From the NCBI RefSeq assembly GCF_040548815.1, contig NZ_JBEPSM010000004.1, forward strand, positions 124,001 through 188,000: DNA of 64,000 nt. Reading direction: 5' to 3'. The first letter of the stretch is position 1. Each line of letters begins with the position of its first letter. Source of the stretch: Kaistia defluvii (lineage in GTDB: Bacteria > Pseudomonadota > Alphaproteobacteria > Rhizobiales > Kaistiaceae). The notes beneath the pieces are model-generated. The model was not told the origin of the DNA and ran no database searches. It saw nothing but the letters and a program-made list of their open reading frames with translations. Made by a program: the position numbers and the translations under genes. Positions 26,472 through 34,941 of this stretch are shown here, piece after piece.

Positions 26472-27890
26472 ATGACCACGTCGAACGGCAATCCCCGCAC
26501 TCTCTACGACAAGATCTGGGATGACCACGTCGTCGAGAAGAACGACGACGGCAACACCATCCTCTATATCGACCGCCACCTCGTGCACGAAGTGACGAGC
26601 CCGCAGGCCTTCGAAGGCCTGCGCATGGCCGGCCGCAAGGTTCACCAGCCGAAGAAGACGCTCGCCGTCGTCGACCACAACGTGCCGACGACCGACCGCA
26701 CGCACGGCATCGAGAACCCGGAATCGGCGCTGCAGGTCGCGACGCTCGCCGAGAACGCGGCCGAGTTCGGCGTCGAATATTATTCCGAGCTCGACCGTCG
26801 CCAGGGCGTCGTCCACATTGTCGGCCCCGAGCAGGGCTTCACCCTGCCCGGCATGACCATCGTCTGCGGCGACAGCCACACCTCGACGCATGGCGCCTTC
26901 GGCGCGCTGGCGCATGGCATCGGCACGTCGGAGGTCGAGCATGTTCTCGCCACCCAGACGCTGATCCAGACCAAGGCCAAGAACATGCTGGTCACGGTCG
27001 ATGGCGTGGCGCCGGAAGGCGTTTCGGCCAAGGACATCGTGCTGGCCATCATCGGCGAGATCGGCACGGCCGGCGGCACCGGCCATGTGATCGAATATGC
27101 CGGCGAGGCGATCCGCGCCTTGTCGATGGAAGGCCGCATGACGGTCTGCAACATGTCGATCGAAGGCGGCGCCCGCGCCGGCCTGATCGCGCCCGACCAG
27201 ACGACCTATGACTACATCAAGGGTCGCCCCAAAGCGCCGACCGGCGAAACCTGGGAACAGGCTCTGCGCTACTGGGAAACGCTCAAGTCGGATCCCGGCG
27301 CGCATTTCGACACCGAGCTGCGCCTCGACGCCGCCAGCCTGCCGCCGATCGTCACCTGGGGCTCCTCGCCCGAGGACGTCGTCTCGATCGCCGGCGTCGT
27401 GCCGAACCCGGACGAGATCGCCGACGAGAACAAGCGCAAGTCGAAGTGGCGCGCGCTCGAATATATGGGCCTGAAGCCCGGCACCCGCATGGTCGACATC
27501 CCGGTCGAGCGCATCTTCATCGGCTCCTGCACCAATGGCCGGATCGAGGATCTGCGCGCCGCCGCCGCGATGATCCGCGGCCAGACGGTGCGCGAGGGCG
27601 TCAACGCGATGGTTGTGCCGGGTTCCGGCCTGGTCAAGGAGCAGGCGGAGGCCGAGGGACTGGACGTGCTGTTCAAGGCCGCCGGCTTCGAATGGCGCGA
27701 GCCGGGTTGCTCGATGTGCCTGGCCATGAACGACGACCGGCTGAAGCCGCATGAGCGCTGCGCCTCGACCTCGAACCGCAATTTCGAGGGTCGCCAGGGC
27801 TTCAAGGGCCGCACCCATCTGGTGTCGCCCGCCATGGCCGCCGCCGCCGCGATCGCCGGCCACTTCGTCGACATCCGCAGCTGGCGTTGA
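26472..27890 (+). CDS. leuC: 3-isopropylmalate dehydratase large subunit
   Basis: This 472-residue aconitase-family enzyme isomerises 2- to 3-isopropylmalate in leucine synthesis, with LeuD. It has [13 protein letters not shown] near the N-terminus, [10 protein letters not shown] near residue 67 and [13 protein letters not shown] near residue 132. The first iron-sulfur Cys is in [13 protein letters not shown] near residue 352, and the Cys pair is in [11 protein letters not shown] near residue 412. AGGAAG precedes the ATG at 26472. leuD is 2.3 kb downstream, not adjacent. Confidence 0.95.
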   Translation: MTTSNGNPRTLYDKIWDDHVVEKNDDGNTILYIDRHLVHEVTSPQAFEGLRMAGRKVHQPKKTLAVVDHNVPTTDRTHGIENPESALQVATLAENAAEFGVEYYSELDRRQGVVHIVGPEQGFTLPGMTIVCGDSHTSTHGAFGALAHGIGTSEVEHVLATQTLIQTKAKNMLVTVDGVAPEGVSAKDIVLAIIGEIGTAGGTGHVIEYAGEAIRALSMEGRMTVCNMSIEGGARAGLIAPDQTTYDYIKGRPKAPTGETWEQALRYWETLKSDPGAHFDTELRLDAASLPPIVTWGSSPEDVVSIAGVVPNPDEIADENKRKSKWRALEYMGLKPGTRMVDIPVERIFIGSCTNGRIEDLRAAAAMIRGQTVREGVNAMVVPGSGLVKEQAEAEGLDVLFKAAGFEWREPGCSMCLAMNDDRLKPHERCASTSNRNFEGRQGFKGRTHLVSPAMAAAAAIAGHFVDIRSWR

Positions 27891-27915
27891 GCCGCCGCGA
27901 CAGCAGACAATAGAA

Positions 27916-27952
27916 AAGGGGCCCGGACGGCGACGTCCGGGCCCCTTCTTCA
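27916..27952. terminator. Terminator between leuC and downstream minus-strand gene
   Basis: The 13-bp stem AAGGGGCCCGGAC/GTCCGGGCCCCTT has a 6-nt loop and is followed by CTTCATTC on the plus strand. On the minus strand TTTTCTATTG follows, so it probably works both ways. Confidence 0.85.
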
Positions 27953-27965
27953 TTCTAGCCGGCTG

Positions 27966-28268
27966 TTACCAACGCGGGCCGCCATGGCCGCGCTGCTGGT
28001 AGAAGCAACGCTCGCCGACAACGACCTTGCGCCATTCCATGCGGCCGTGACGCCAGACCTTGCGCTGCTTCACAATCGGGCGGCAGACGCGCTTGCCCTT
28101 GTGCCAGCCATGGCCGCCGCGCGGGCCATTGTCCCAGCCGCGATTGTCCTGACGGCTGTGGTGCGGTTCGCCGCGATGCCAGGCGAGCGCGCCGCCGGTC
28201 GACACGGCCAGCGAGCCGGTGGCGAGGACCAGCGTGGTAGCAACGGCAATGATGGTTTTCTTCAGCAT
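27966..28268 (-). CDS. Small secreted Cys-pair protein (paralogue 1)
   Basis: This 100-residue protein has a signal peptide (MLKKTIIAVATTLVLATG, cleavage near ALAWH). The mature part is rich in His, Gly, Arg and Trp. It ends with the pattern RVCRPIV, about 20 residues, then W-R-K-VVVGERCF. The same C-terminal pattern occurs in the neighbouring gene at 28411-28860. I do not recognise a named function; an envelope, metal-binding or stress-related role is possible given His and Cys content. GGGAG precedes the ATG. Confidence 0.7.
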   Translation of the reverse strand: MLKKTIIAVATTLVLATGSLAVSTGGALAWHRGEPHHSRQDNRGWDNGPRGGHGWHKGKRVCRPIVKQRKVWRHGRMEWRKVVVGERCFYQQRGHGGPRW

Positions 28269-28410
28269 CGAAAACTCCCTTGGTGACGTTCAGGTCGAAA
28301 GCCGGCCTGCTGCGTCTATCAAGGGCCTCAATGCATGAACCACGGCTGAGATGCATGTTCAGCCATGGTTCAGGATCATTATTTGTTAAACGCACGACAG
28401 TCAGCGAGCC

Positions 28411-28860
28411 TTACCAGCCATTGTCGACCCAGTAGCAGCGCCGGCCGACCACGACGTTGCGCCAGCGCCAGCCATGGGAGGTGTGCACCCGCACATTGCG
28501 GATCACCGGCTGGCAGACGCGAGACGCGCCATTGTCCCAGGCGCCGACGCCATAGCCGAGGCCAAGCCCCAGCCCGAAGGCCGGCCCCCAGCCCCAACCC
28601 CAGCCGCCATTCCAGCCGCAGTTCCAGCACCCGCCATTCCAGCCGCCGCCGTGCCAACCGCCGCCATGCCAGCCACCGCCGTGCCAGCCGCCCCCGCCGC
28701 CATGCCATCCTCCGCCACCGCCGTGCCAGCCGCCGCGCGGCCACATATAGCCGCCATGACCACCGCGATGCTGCGCCAAAGCATCCCCTGTCATCGCACC
28801 GACCATACCCAGGGAAAGGACAAGCGCGGCCGCGGCGGAGACCAGTGTATGTTTCACCAT
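28411..28860 (-). CDS. Gly/Trp/His-rich secreted Cys-pair protein (paralogue 2)
   Basis: This 149-residue protein has a signal peptide to about residue 28 (ALAQH). It then has tandem GGGWH-type repeats (about residues 40-75) encoded by a 15-bp repeated unit at about 28631-28735, a second Gly/Trp segment with a CWNCGW motif, and a C-terminal domain. That domain reads RVCQPVIRNVRV then W-R-N-VVVGRRCY, matching paralogue 1. Proteins of this composition are sometimes labelled sulfur globule-like on composition alone, which I do not adopt. ATG at 28860 is preferred over one 9 codons upstream because it gives a standard signal peptide and has GGAGTAAGGG upstream. Confidence 0.7.
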   Translation of the reverse strand: MVKHTLVSAAAALVLSLGMVGAMTGDALAQHRGGHGGYMWPRGGWHGGGGGWHGGGGGWHGGGWHGGGWHGGGWNGGCWNCGWNGGWGWGWGPAFGLGLGLGYGVGAWDNGASRVCQPVIRNVRVHTSHGWRWRNVVVGRRCYWVDNGW

Positions 28861-29097
28861 CACCCTTACTCCTGAAAACCACGACATCGCCGCCCCACCA
28901 TGATCCCGGCGAGCCGTGCTGTGGATGCAGTTTCAACGGGCGAGCCCGGCCGTTTATTCAGCGCGGCGCGGGTTCAACCGGCCGCAGGGGTTCCGACACA
29001 TTCAAGATTGCATCGTGGAAACCGATGCGACATTGCTATGAAATGGGAAACAGTCCGGGCGCCGCCAGTGGCAACCGGACCTGGTTGATACGGAATC

Positions 29098-29577
29098 ATG
29101 GAAACGCTGCCTCTCTCGACCCGCTTCGAAACCGCCGCGCTCACCATCGATGATGCGCTGGAGTTCGCGCCGCTGCTCGCCGCCTATGTCCAGGACATGA
29201 AACGCGGGGCGCCGCGCCACCCCGACCTCTATTATGCCGAGACCCTGCTGCGCGACCGCACGGCCGAGATCCTGGGCGCCCGCCTCGATGGCGTACTGGT
29301 CGGCTTCGCCGTGTTCTGCGACCTGCCGGACGCCATGTCCGGCATGCGCGTCGGCCAGCTGGAGGACCTGTTCGTCATCCACGAATCGCGCGGCCGAGGC
29401 ATTGCCCGCGCCCTGGTCGAGGCGCTGGCCCGCAAGGGCCGCTCGCGCGACTGGCTGTCGCTGCGCTGGATGGTGCCGGAGGGCTCGTCGATGCGCACCA
29501 CCTTCGCAGAGACGCTCGGCAAGAAGGCGCGGCTCGAGAGCTTCATCGTCCGCATCGAGCGCGGTCCGGCCGCCTGA
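29098..29577 (+). CDS. GNAT family N-acetyltransferase
   Basis: This 159-residue GNAT fold has GVLVGFAVFCDLP (strand 4, near residue 63), VGQLEDLFVIHESRGRGIARALVEAL (near residue 85), with R-G-x-G-I/A as the acetyl-CoA pyrophosphate loop, and a final LESFIVRIERG strand. The substrate is unknown. It lies upstream of a metallopeptidase gene and is probably transcribed separately. Confidence 0.8.
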   Translation: METLPLSTRFETAALTIDDALEFAPLLAAYVQDMKRGAPRHPDLYYAETLLRDRTAEILGARLDGVLVGFAVFCDLPDAMSGMRVGQLEDLFVIHESRGRGIARALVEALARKGRSRDWLSLRWMVPEGSSMRTTFAETLGKKARLESFIVRIERGPAA

Positions 29578-29672
29578 CTGGCGAAATCCGGAACCCGGCC
29601 CCATATCAGGCGGCCGCGGGCTGCCTGTCTCCGGCAGCCTTTCCACCCCACCAGCCGGATCCGACCTGCATC

Positions 29673-30086
29673 ATGGCAAAGCTCGACCTCGACGCCCTCA
29701 AGGCGCCCTCGCTCGATGATTTTCTGGCCCTCGGCCAGGCGGCGCTCGAAAGCCTGCCGGACGAATTCCGCAGCCTGTCCGGCGAGATCGAGATCCGCGT
29801 CGACGATTTTCCCGATGACGAGGCGCTCGACGCGCTGGGCATCGAGTCCGAATTCGACCTGCTCGGCCTGTTCCAGGGCGTCGGCCTCGCCCATGCCTCG
29901 GCCACGGAATATACCGGCATGCTGCCGAACCGCGTCTGGCTCTACCGCCGCCCGATCCTCGACTACTGGGCCGAGCATGACGAAACGCTGGGCGCGATCG
30001 TCAGCCATGTCCTGATCCACGAGATCGGCCATCATTTCGGCCTCTCCGACGCCGACATGGAAGCGATCGAGGAAGCGGCCGGCTAA
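29673..30086 (+). CDS. Zincin-like metallopeptidase family protein
   Basis: This 137-residue protein has the minimal zincin motif [14 protein letters not shown] near residues 115-128, giving two His ligands, the catalytic Glu and a downstream Asp. Earlier strands contain [25 protein letters not shown] and [16 protein letters not shown]. This matches the small cytoplasmic PF06262-type metallopeptidase family. Its physiological substrate is unknown. Confidence 0.85.
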   Translation: MAKLDLDALKAPSLDDFLALGQAALESLPDEFRSLSGEIEIRVDDFPDDEALDALGIESEFDLLGLFQGVGLAHASATEYTGMLPNRVWLYRRPILDYWAEHDETLGAIVSHVLIHEIGHHFGLSDADMEAIEEAAG

Positions 30087-30183
30087 GGCGTCGCGAAACG
30101 TCGCCAAATCGCCGAAAGTCTTGACCTCGGCCGGTTTTCAGCGCATTTACCGCCGTCTGAACGGCAAATTGGGAATGATCACC

Positions 30184-30789
30184 ATGGAAAAATTCACGAC
30201 GATGACCGGCGTCGCGGCCCCGCTGCCGCTGATCAACATCGATACCGACATGATCATTCCGAAGGACTATCTGAAGACGATCAAGCGCACCGGGCTCGGC
30301 AAGGGGCTGTTCGCCGAAATGCGCTTCAACGACGATGGCAGCGAGAACGAGACGTTCGTCCTCAACAAGCCGGCCTACCGCCATGCCACGATCCTCGTCG
30401 CCGGCGACAATTTCGGCTGCGGCTCGTCGCGCGAGCATGCGCCCTGGGCCCTGCTCGACTACGGCATCCGCTGCGTGATCTCGACCTCCTTCGCCGACAT
30501 CTTCTACAATAACTGCTTCAACAACGGGATCCTGCCGATCCGCGTCTCCAAGGAAGACCTCGACAAGCTGTTCGACGACGCCAATCGCGGCGAGAACGCG
30601 CGCCTGACGGTCGACCTCGAAGCGCAGGAAATCCGCGGCCCGGACGGCGGCTCCGTGCATTTCGACATCGACCCGGCCCGCAAGGAAAAGCTGCTGAGCG
30701 GTCTCGACGATATCGGCCTGACCATGGTCAAGGCGCCGAACATCGAAGCCTTCGAAAAGACCACCGAAGCCGTCCGCCCCTGGGCCTGA
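30184..30789 (+). CDS. leuD: 3-isopropylmalate dehydratase small subunit
   Basis: This 201-residue partner of LeuC has the swivel-domain motif [19 protein letters not shown] at residues 14-32, [14 protein letters not shown] near residue 73 and [18 protein letters not shown] near residue 101. ATG at 30184 matches the family start. A candidate -35 TTGACC lies at 30121-30126 with only a weak -10. A terminator follows. leuB, often the next gene, is absent here. Confidence 0.95.
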   Translation: MEKFTTMTGVAAPLPLINIDTDMIIPKDYLKTIKRTGLGKGLFAEMRFNDDGSENETFVLNKPAYRHATILVAGDNFGCGSSREHAPWALLDYGIRCVISTSFADIFYNNCFNNGILPIRVSKEDLDKLFDDANRGENARLTVDLEAQEIRGPDGGSVHFDIDPARKEKLLSGLDDIGLTMVKAPNIEAFEKTTEAVRPWA

Positions 30790-30810
30790 TCGGTTTTTTC
30801 CTCGCATTCG

Positions 30811-30847
30811 AAAGGTGCCGGAAGCACTTCCGGCGCCTTTTTTTGTT
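30811..30847 (+). terminator. Rho-independent terminator of leuD
   Basis: Stem AAAGG-GCCGGAAG/CTTCCGGC-CCTTT with a 2-nt loop (30811-30840), followed by a run of seven T. Confidence 0.88.
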
Positions 30848-30902
30848 TGGCGCCCGCTCGGCTGCTGACCCGGCCCATCCGGACAAGGACTGCCCCCCTC
30901 GC

Positions 30903-31006
30903 CGTCATCCCGGCCCCCGAGCCGGGATCGATTCAGCCGAGGCATCGGGAGGTTCGCACGCCCTAGATCGCAGCTGCATGGATCCTCGCTTTCGCGAGGA
31001 TGACGG
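30903..31006. repeat. Palindromic repeat family B, inverted pair
   Basis: CGTCATCCCGG...CCGGGATCGAT (30903-30931) and the inverse ATGGATCCTCG...CGAGGATGACGG (30978-31006). They are part of a 514-bp gene-free stretch (30790-31303) that also holds the tandem repeat and a family A copy. I see no gene in it. Confidence 0.65.
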
Positions 31007-31175
31007 CGAGCGTGGGGGAGCGGCGAGCCAGTTCTGGTCGGCGGCCGTGGCCGACGCATAGAGCCCGTCTTGGACGGCGGCCGCGGCGGAAGCATAGAGC
31101 CAGTGTTGGACGGCGAGCGGGCGCAAGCACCGAGCCCGCGTTGGACGGCGAGCGTGGGGGGAGCGGCCGGCGCCC
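31000..31175. repeat. Tandem repeat, five imperfect 35-36 bp units
   Basis: Units begin at 31000, 31035, 31071, 31107 and 31142. The shared pattern is TGGACGGCGGCCG, then about 10 variable bases, then GCATAGAGCCCGT. The best match is between units 2 and 3. There are no unique spacers, so it is not a CRISPR array. It is probably an expandable minisatellite-like repeat. Confidence 0.7.
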
Positions 31176-31177
31176 CT

Positions 31178-31230
31178 TCACCTATCCCTGAGGGAGAGGT
31201 CGACGGCCGAAGGCCGGCGGGTGAGGGTTT
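31178..31230. repeat. Palindromic repeat family A copy
   Basis: TTCACCTATCCCTGAGGGAGAGG, GTCGACGG, then CGGGTGAGGGTTT; same orientation as 5264-5316. Downstream CTCTCCGGACC also matches the flank of that copy. Confidence 0.7.
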
Positions 31231-31303
31231 ACGGGCTCTCCGGACCGGATCCCATGCCATATCCATCCGGACAAGGCACGGTCCCCACCCTCGCCGTCGT
31301 CCC

Positions 31304-32179
31304 CTACCCCCGCGCGGCGATTGCCTCGGCCCGGGCCAGCAGGCGCTTGGCCATGTCGGCGTGCAGGCGCTCGACCATGCGGCCCTCGACGCGCACCACG
31401 CCCTTGTCGGCGTTCTCCGCCGCGTCGAACACGAAGGCGATGCGGCTCGCCCGGGCCAGTTCTTCGGCGTCCGGCGCGAAGGCGGCGTTGGCGCCGGCGA
31501 TCTGGGCCGGATGGATCACCGTCTTGCCATCGAAGCCGCATTGCCGGGCCTGCAGGCACTCGGCCGCAAAGCCTTCCGTGTCGGCGATATCGTTGTGAAC
31601 GCCGTCGAGGATCTCGATCCCCGCCACCCGCGCCGCCGCCAATGCATTCATCATCCAGGGCAGCATCGGCGCCCGGCCGGGTAGCTGCCGCGTGCCCGTC
31701 TCGCGGGCGAGGTCGTTCAGGCCCAGCACGAGCACGGTGAGCGGCAGGCGCGCGTCCTGCGCCTCGGCGATCTCCAGCGGACCCAGAACCGCGCGGGGGG
31801 TTTCGACCATCGCCCAGAGCGGCAGCGCCATGTCTGCGGCGATCATCGCGCGCACCCGGGCGAGGTCGCTGGCCCGAGAAATCTTCGGCAGCAACAGCGC
31901 GTCTGGCAGTGCCCTGCCGATCGCGGCGAGGTCTGCCTCGATCCAGGGCGTGTCGAGACCGTTGGCGCGCACGACGATCTCGGCCTGGGTGCCGGCCTGC
32001 CGCAGCGCGCCGACCGCCTCGACGACATGCGCGCGGGCCGCGTCCTTCTCCGATGGCGCCACGGCGTCCTCGAGATCGAAGATCACGACATCGGCGCCGA
32101 GCGTCGGCGCCTTGGCCATGGCGCGGAGATTGGAGCCCGGCACATAGAGGGCGGAGCGGCGCGGACGGATCGGCTTCAT
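31304..32179 (-). CDS. HpcH/HpaI aldolase/citrate lyase family protein (CitE-like)
   Basis: This 291-residue TIM-barrel protein of the CitE/malyl-CoA lyase type has RRSALYVPGSNLRAMAKAP near residue 7 and DVVIFDLEDAVAPSEKDAAR near residue 30. VRANGLDTPW, LLLPKISRASDL, MVETPRAVLG and HPAQIAGANAAFAP follow. CitE-like proteins cleave or hydrolyse short acyl-CoA thioesters. Absence of citrate lyase partners argues against a true citrate lyase beta subunit. AGGAAG precedes the ATG at 32179. It is divergent from pdxY. Confidence 0.85.
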   Translation of the reverse strand: MKPIRPRRSALYVPGSNLRAMAKAPTLGADVVIFDLEDAVAPSEKDAARAHVVEAVGALRQAGTQAEIVVRANGLDTPWIEADLAAIGRALPDALLLPKISRASDLARVRAMIAADMALPLWAMVETPRAVLGPLEIAEAQDARLPLTVLVLGLNDLARETGTRQLPGRAPMLPWMMNALAAARVAGIEILDGVHNDIADTEGFAAECLQARQCGFDGKTVIHPAQIAGANAAFAPDAEELARASRIAFVFDAAENADKGVVRVEGRMVERLHADMAKRLLARAEAIAARG

Positions 32180-32294
32180 GGGGGCTTCCTGGGTTGCGTC
32201 GAGCGCAGCATAGGCAGGAGAGCAGATAAGCGGAACCGAATCGGCTAGTTTCGCACCGCCGGCCAAGCCGCCGGCGCCGCAGGAAGCATGCGCC

Positions 32295-33164
32295 ATGACC
32301 GTCCCGACCGAACTCGTCGCCAAGCCCGCCATCCTCGTGATCTCCTCGACCGTCGTGCGCGGCGCCGTGGGCGGTCGCGGCGCCGCCTTCGCGCTGGAAC
32401 GCTTCGGCCATCCGGTCTGGTCGGTGCAGACGGTGACGCTGCCCTGGCATCCGGGCCACGGCAAATCCAGCCGCATCGTGCCGGATGAAGCGGCCTTCGA
32501 GGCGCTGATCGACGACCTGATCCGCGCACCCTGGCTTGGCGAGATCGGCGCGATCCTGACCGGCTATATGGGCGCGGCCAGCCAGCCGGCCGCCGTGGCC
32601 CGGCTGGTCGACGCCGTGAAGGCAGCGCGGCCCGACGCGCTCTATCTCTGCGATCCCGTGATGGGAGACGCCGGCATCCTCTATGTGCCGGAGGTGACCG
32701 CGAGCGCCATCCGCGACCATCTCGTGCCGCGCGCCGACATCCTGACGCCGAACCCGACCGAGTTGGGCTTTCTGACCGGCAACCTCGCGCTTCCCGCCGA
32801 AGCGCTGCATGCCGCGGCCACCACGCTCTCGACGCCGCGCATCGCAGTCACCTCGGCCGCCGGCACGGAAGGCGAGATCACCACGCTGCTGCTGTCGCGC
32901 AATGGCGAGGGCCACGACACCATCCGCGCCAGCCACGCCGCGATCGGCGACCGCGTGCCGAACGGCACCGGCGATCTGTTCGCCGCCCTGTTCCTGGCCC
33001 ATCTGGTCGAGGGCGCGGGCGACGCGGAGGCGCTGCGTCTCGCCACCGCCGCCGTCGCCGATGCGATCGACGCGGCGGCCAGCCTCGGCAGCAACGAACT
33101 GCCGCTCGCCGCCATCCAGGATCGCCTGCTTTCGCCGCGCACGCCGGTGCGGATCATCCCGTGA
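32295..33164 (+). CDS. pdxY: Pyridoxal kinase
   Basis: This 289-residue PfkB-like/ribokinase-superfamily kinase of vitamin B6 salvage has VRGAVGGRGAAFALERFGHPVWSVQT-type N-terminal strands (residues 22-47) and TGYMGAASQ near residue 90. YLCDPVMGDAGILYVPE lies near residue 117, ADILTPNPTELGFLTG near residue 149 and the anion-hole VPNGTGDLFAALFLAH near residue 222. The GNG-type TGDLF motif replaces GAGD, as in the PdxY/PdxK family. Its stop overlaps the next start (GTGA). Confidence 0.9.
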   Translation: MTVPTELVAKPAILVISSTVVRGAVGGRGAAFALERFGHPVWSVQTVTLPWHPGHGKSSRIVPDEAAFEALIDDLIRAPWLGEIGAILTGYMGAASQPAAVARLVDAVKAARPDALYLCDPVMGDAGILYVPEVTASAIRDHLVPRADILTPNPTELGFLTGNLALPAEALHAAATTLSTPRIAVTSAAGTEGEITTLLLSRNGEGHDTIRASHAAIGDRVPNGTGDLFAALFLAHLVEGAGDAEALRLATAAVADAIDAAASLGSNELPLAAIQDRLLSPRTPVRIIP

Positions 33165-33883
33165 GCGGGACGCGCGTCGTCGGCATTGACGGCTGCCCTG
33201 CCGGCTGGATCGCCGTTTCGATTTCTCCCGAAGGCCCGATCGAGCCCGAGATTCGGATTGTTTCGCGCTTCGCCGACCTGATCGAGGCGGCCGAGAACAC
33301 TGTTCTTGCAGTCGACATGCCGATCGGCCTGCCGGATTTCATCGGGCCGGAAGGACGTGGGCCCGAGCGGCTGGTGCGAAAGCGGCTGGGCGAGCGGCAG
33401 AGTTCCGTCTTCTCGGTCCCGTGCCGTAGCGCCGTGATGACGGAGGATTATCGCGAGGCCTGCGCGGTCGCGGCGGCGGCGTCCGATCCGCCCCGCATGG
33501 TCTCGAAGCAGTGCTTCCACATCTTCCCCAAGATGCGCGAGATCGACGCGCTGATGACGCCGGCGCTGGAGGCGCGAATCTACGAGGTGCATCCGGAACT
33601 CGCCTTCTGGCGGCTGAATGGCGAAGCGGCGATGTCGCTGCCGAAGAAGGTCAAGAGCCGCCCGAATCCCGCGGGCCTCGACCAGCGCCGCGAGCTGCTC
33701 GTCCGCCATGGCTACGAGGCCCGGCATCTCGCCAACCCGCCGCGCGGCGCAGCGGCCGACGACCTGCTCGACGCGGCGGCGAATGCCCTGATCGCACGGC
33801 GCCTCTATCGCGGCGAGGGCGAGAGTTTTCCGGCCGAACCGGCGCGCGATTCCAAGGGGCTGCGGATCGCGATCTGGGCGTAG
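33161..33883 (+). CDS. DUF429 domain protein (predicted RNase H-like)
   Basis: This 240-residue protein has the DUF429 features GIDGCPAGWIAVSI (residues 7-20), AVDMPIGLPD near residue 47, SVFSVPCRSAV near residue 84, YEVHPELAFWRLNG near residue 143 and DDLLDAAANALIARR near residue 198. The family is predicted to adopt an RNase H-like fold with acidic catalytic residues; its role is unknown. GTG start at 33161 overlaps pdxY by 4 bases, so it is translationally coupled. Confidence 0.85.
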   Translation: MSGTRVVGIDGCPAGWIAVSISPEGPIEPEIRIVSRFADLIEAAENTVLAVDMPIGLPDFIGPEGRGPERLVRKRLGERQSSVFSVPCRSAVMTEDYREACAVAAAASDPPRMVSKQCFHIFPKMREIDALMTPALEARIYEVHPELAFWRLNGEAAMSLPKKVKSRPNPAGLDQRRELLVRHGYEARHLANPPRGAAADDLLDAAANALIARRLYRGEGESFPAEPARDSKGLRIAIWA

Positions 33884-34003
33884 ACAGACGCGTTCGCAGC
33901 GTGCAAACCCTCTCGACCCATACGTCAAAGCCGTTTATTGGAACGCTACGATCATGCTGCACTGCATGATGCCGTCTCAGGCCCCCCTTTGGAGCACCAC
34001 CCG

Positions 34004-34666
34004 ATGGCCAAGGCCCATGAATTCCCGTCCCGGCTGCTGCGCGGCTATGCGACCTTTCGCGATCAGCGCCTGCCGCAGGAAAGCTCGCGCTACAAGGTTC
34101 TGGCGGAAACCGGCCAGCGCCCGCGCACCATGATCCTCGGCTGCAGCGACAGCCGCGCCGCCCCGGAGACGATCTTCGACGCCGCGCCCGGCGAGCTCTT
34201 CGTCGTCCGCAACGTCGCCGCTTTGGTGCCGCCCTTCACCCCGGATGGCGAACATCACGGCACGTCGGCGGCGATCGAGTTCGGCGTGATGGGCCTCAAA
34301 GTCCGCAACCTCGTCGTCATGGGCCATGGCCGTTGCGGCGGCATCACCGCCTACATGGCCGAGCGCGACGCGCCGGAACTGCAGGGATCCAACGACTACA
34401 TCAGCAAGTGGACCTCGTTGCTGAAGCCGGCCGAGGCGCTGATCTGCGACGATCCGGTCGAGACCACCGACCGCCAGCGCGCGATGGAGTTCGCCTCGAT
34501 CCGCCAGACTATCGAGAATCTGCGCACCTTCCCGTGGATCAAGAGCCTGGAAGAGATCGACGAGCTGGAGTTGCACGGCGCCTGGTTCGATATCTCGACC
34601 GGCGAGCTCTATCTGCTCGACAAGGAAACCGGCCGCTTCACGGTTCCCGACGAGATCGAGGCTTAG
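34004..34666 (+). CDS. Beta-class carbonic anhydrase
   Basis: This 220-residue zinc enzyme interconverts CO2 and bicarbonate. The zinc ligands and catalytic dyad are in ILGCSDSRAAPE (Cys47, Asp49, Arg51) and VMGHGRCGGI (His and Cys near residues 107-110). FVVRNVAALVPP and SAAIEFGV are also typical. GGAG lies 10 bases before the ATG at 34004; an ATG 22 codons upstream is not preferred. Bicarbonate supply would suit pyruvate carboxylase elsewhere in the window. Confidence 0.92.
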   Translation: MAKAHEFPSRLLRGYATFRDQRLPQESSRYKVLAETGQRPRTMILGCSDSRAAPETIFDAAPGELFVVRNVAALVPPFTPDGEHHGTSAAIEFGVMGLKVRNLVVMGHGRCGGITAYMAERDAPELQGSNDYISKWTSLLKPAEALICDDPVETTDRQRAMEFASIRQTIENLRTFPWIKSLEEIDELELHGAWFDISTGELYLLDKETGRFTVPDEIEA

Positions 34667-34708
34667 GGTAGCGGGGCGCTCGCTTCTCGCGGGTTGTTCC
34701 AACCTCGA

Positions 34709-34860
34709 CCCTCATCCTGAGGTGCCCGGCAAAGCCGCGCCCCGAAGGAGGGTCCAGGAAACACCCGGTCTGCAGTATCGCCCCGGATAGGATGACAAGC
34801 CGGGGCGCCGGCTGGATCCTCCTTCGAGGCTTCGCGGACGCGAAGCACCTCGGGATGATG
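34709..34860. repeat. Palindromic repeat family C, inverted pair
   Basis: Copy 34709-34752 runs CCCTCATCCTGAGGTGCCCGGC to GAAGGAGGG; copy 34816-34860 is inverted (ATCCTCCTTCGAGG to GGGATGATG). The same family surrounds the GIY-YIG nuclease at 50.7-51.4 kb. Confidence 0.75.
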
Positions 34861-34886
34861 ACCGAGCGAGTCCATCGGCAATCCAA

Positions 34887-34920
34887 CAAAAAAGGCGCAG
34901 CCTCGCGGCTGCGCCTTTTG
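34887..34920. terminator. Bidirectional terminator between carbonic anhydrase and asd
   Basis: CAAAAAAGGCGCAGCC/GGCTGCGCCTTTTG stem with a TCGC loop; A-run on one side and T-run on the other serve both converging genes. Confidence 0.88.
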
Positions 34921-34941
34921 TTATTTGGAGCCTGAAAAGCC

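Noticed and set aside
26271..27953. A 560-codon frame antisense to leuC
   Set aside because: Shadow of leuC; no domain and a composition typical of antisense GC-rich frames.
31000..31175. Possible CRISPR array
   Set aside because: Units are contiguous and diverged, with no constant repeat/unique spacer alternation and no cas genes.
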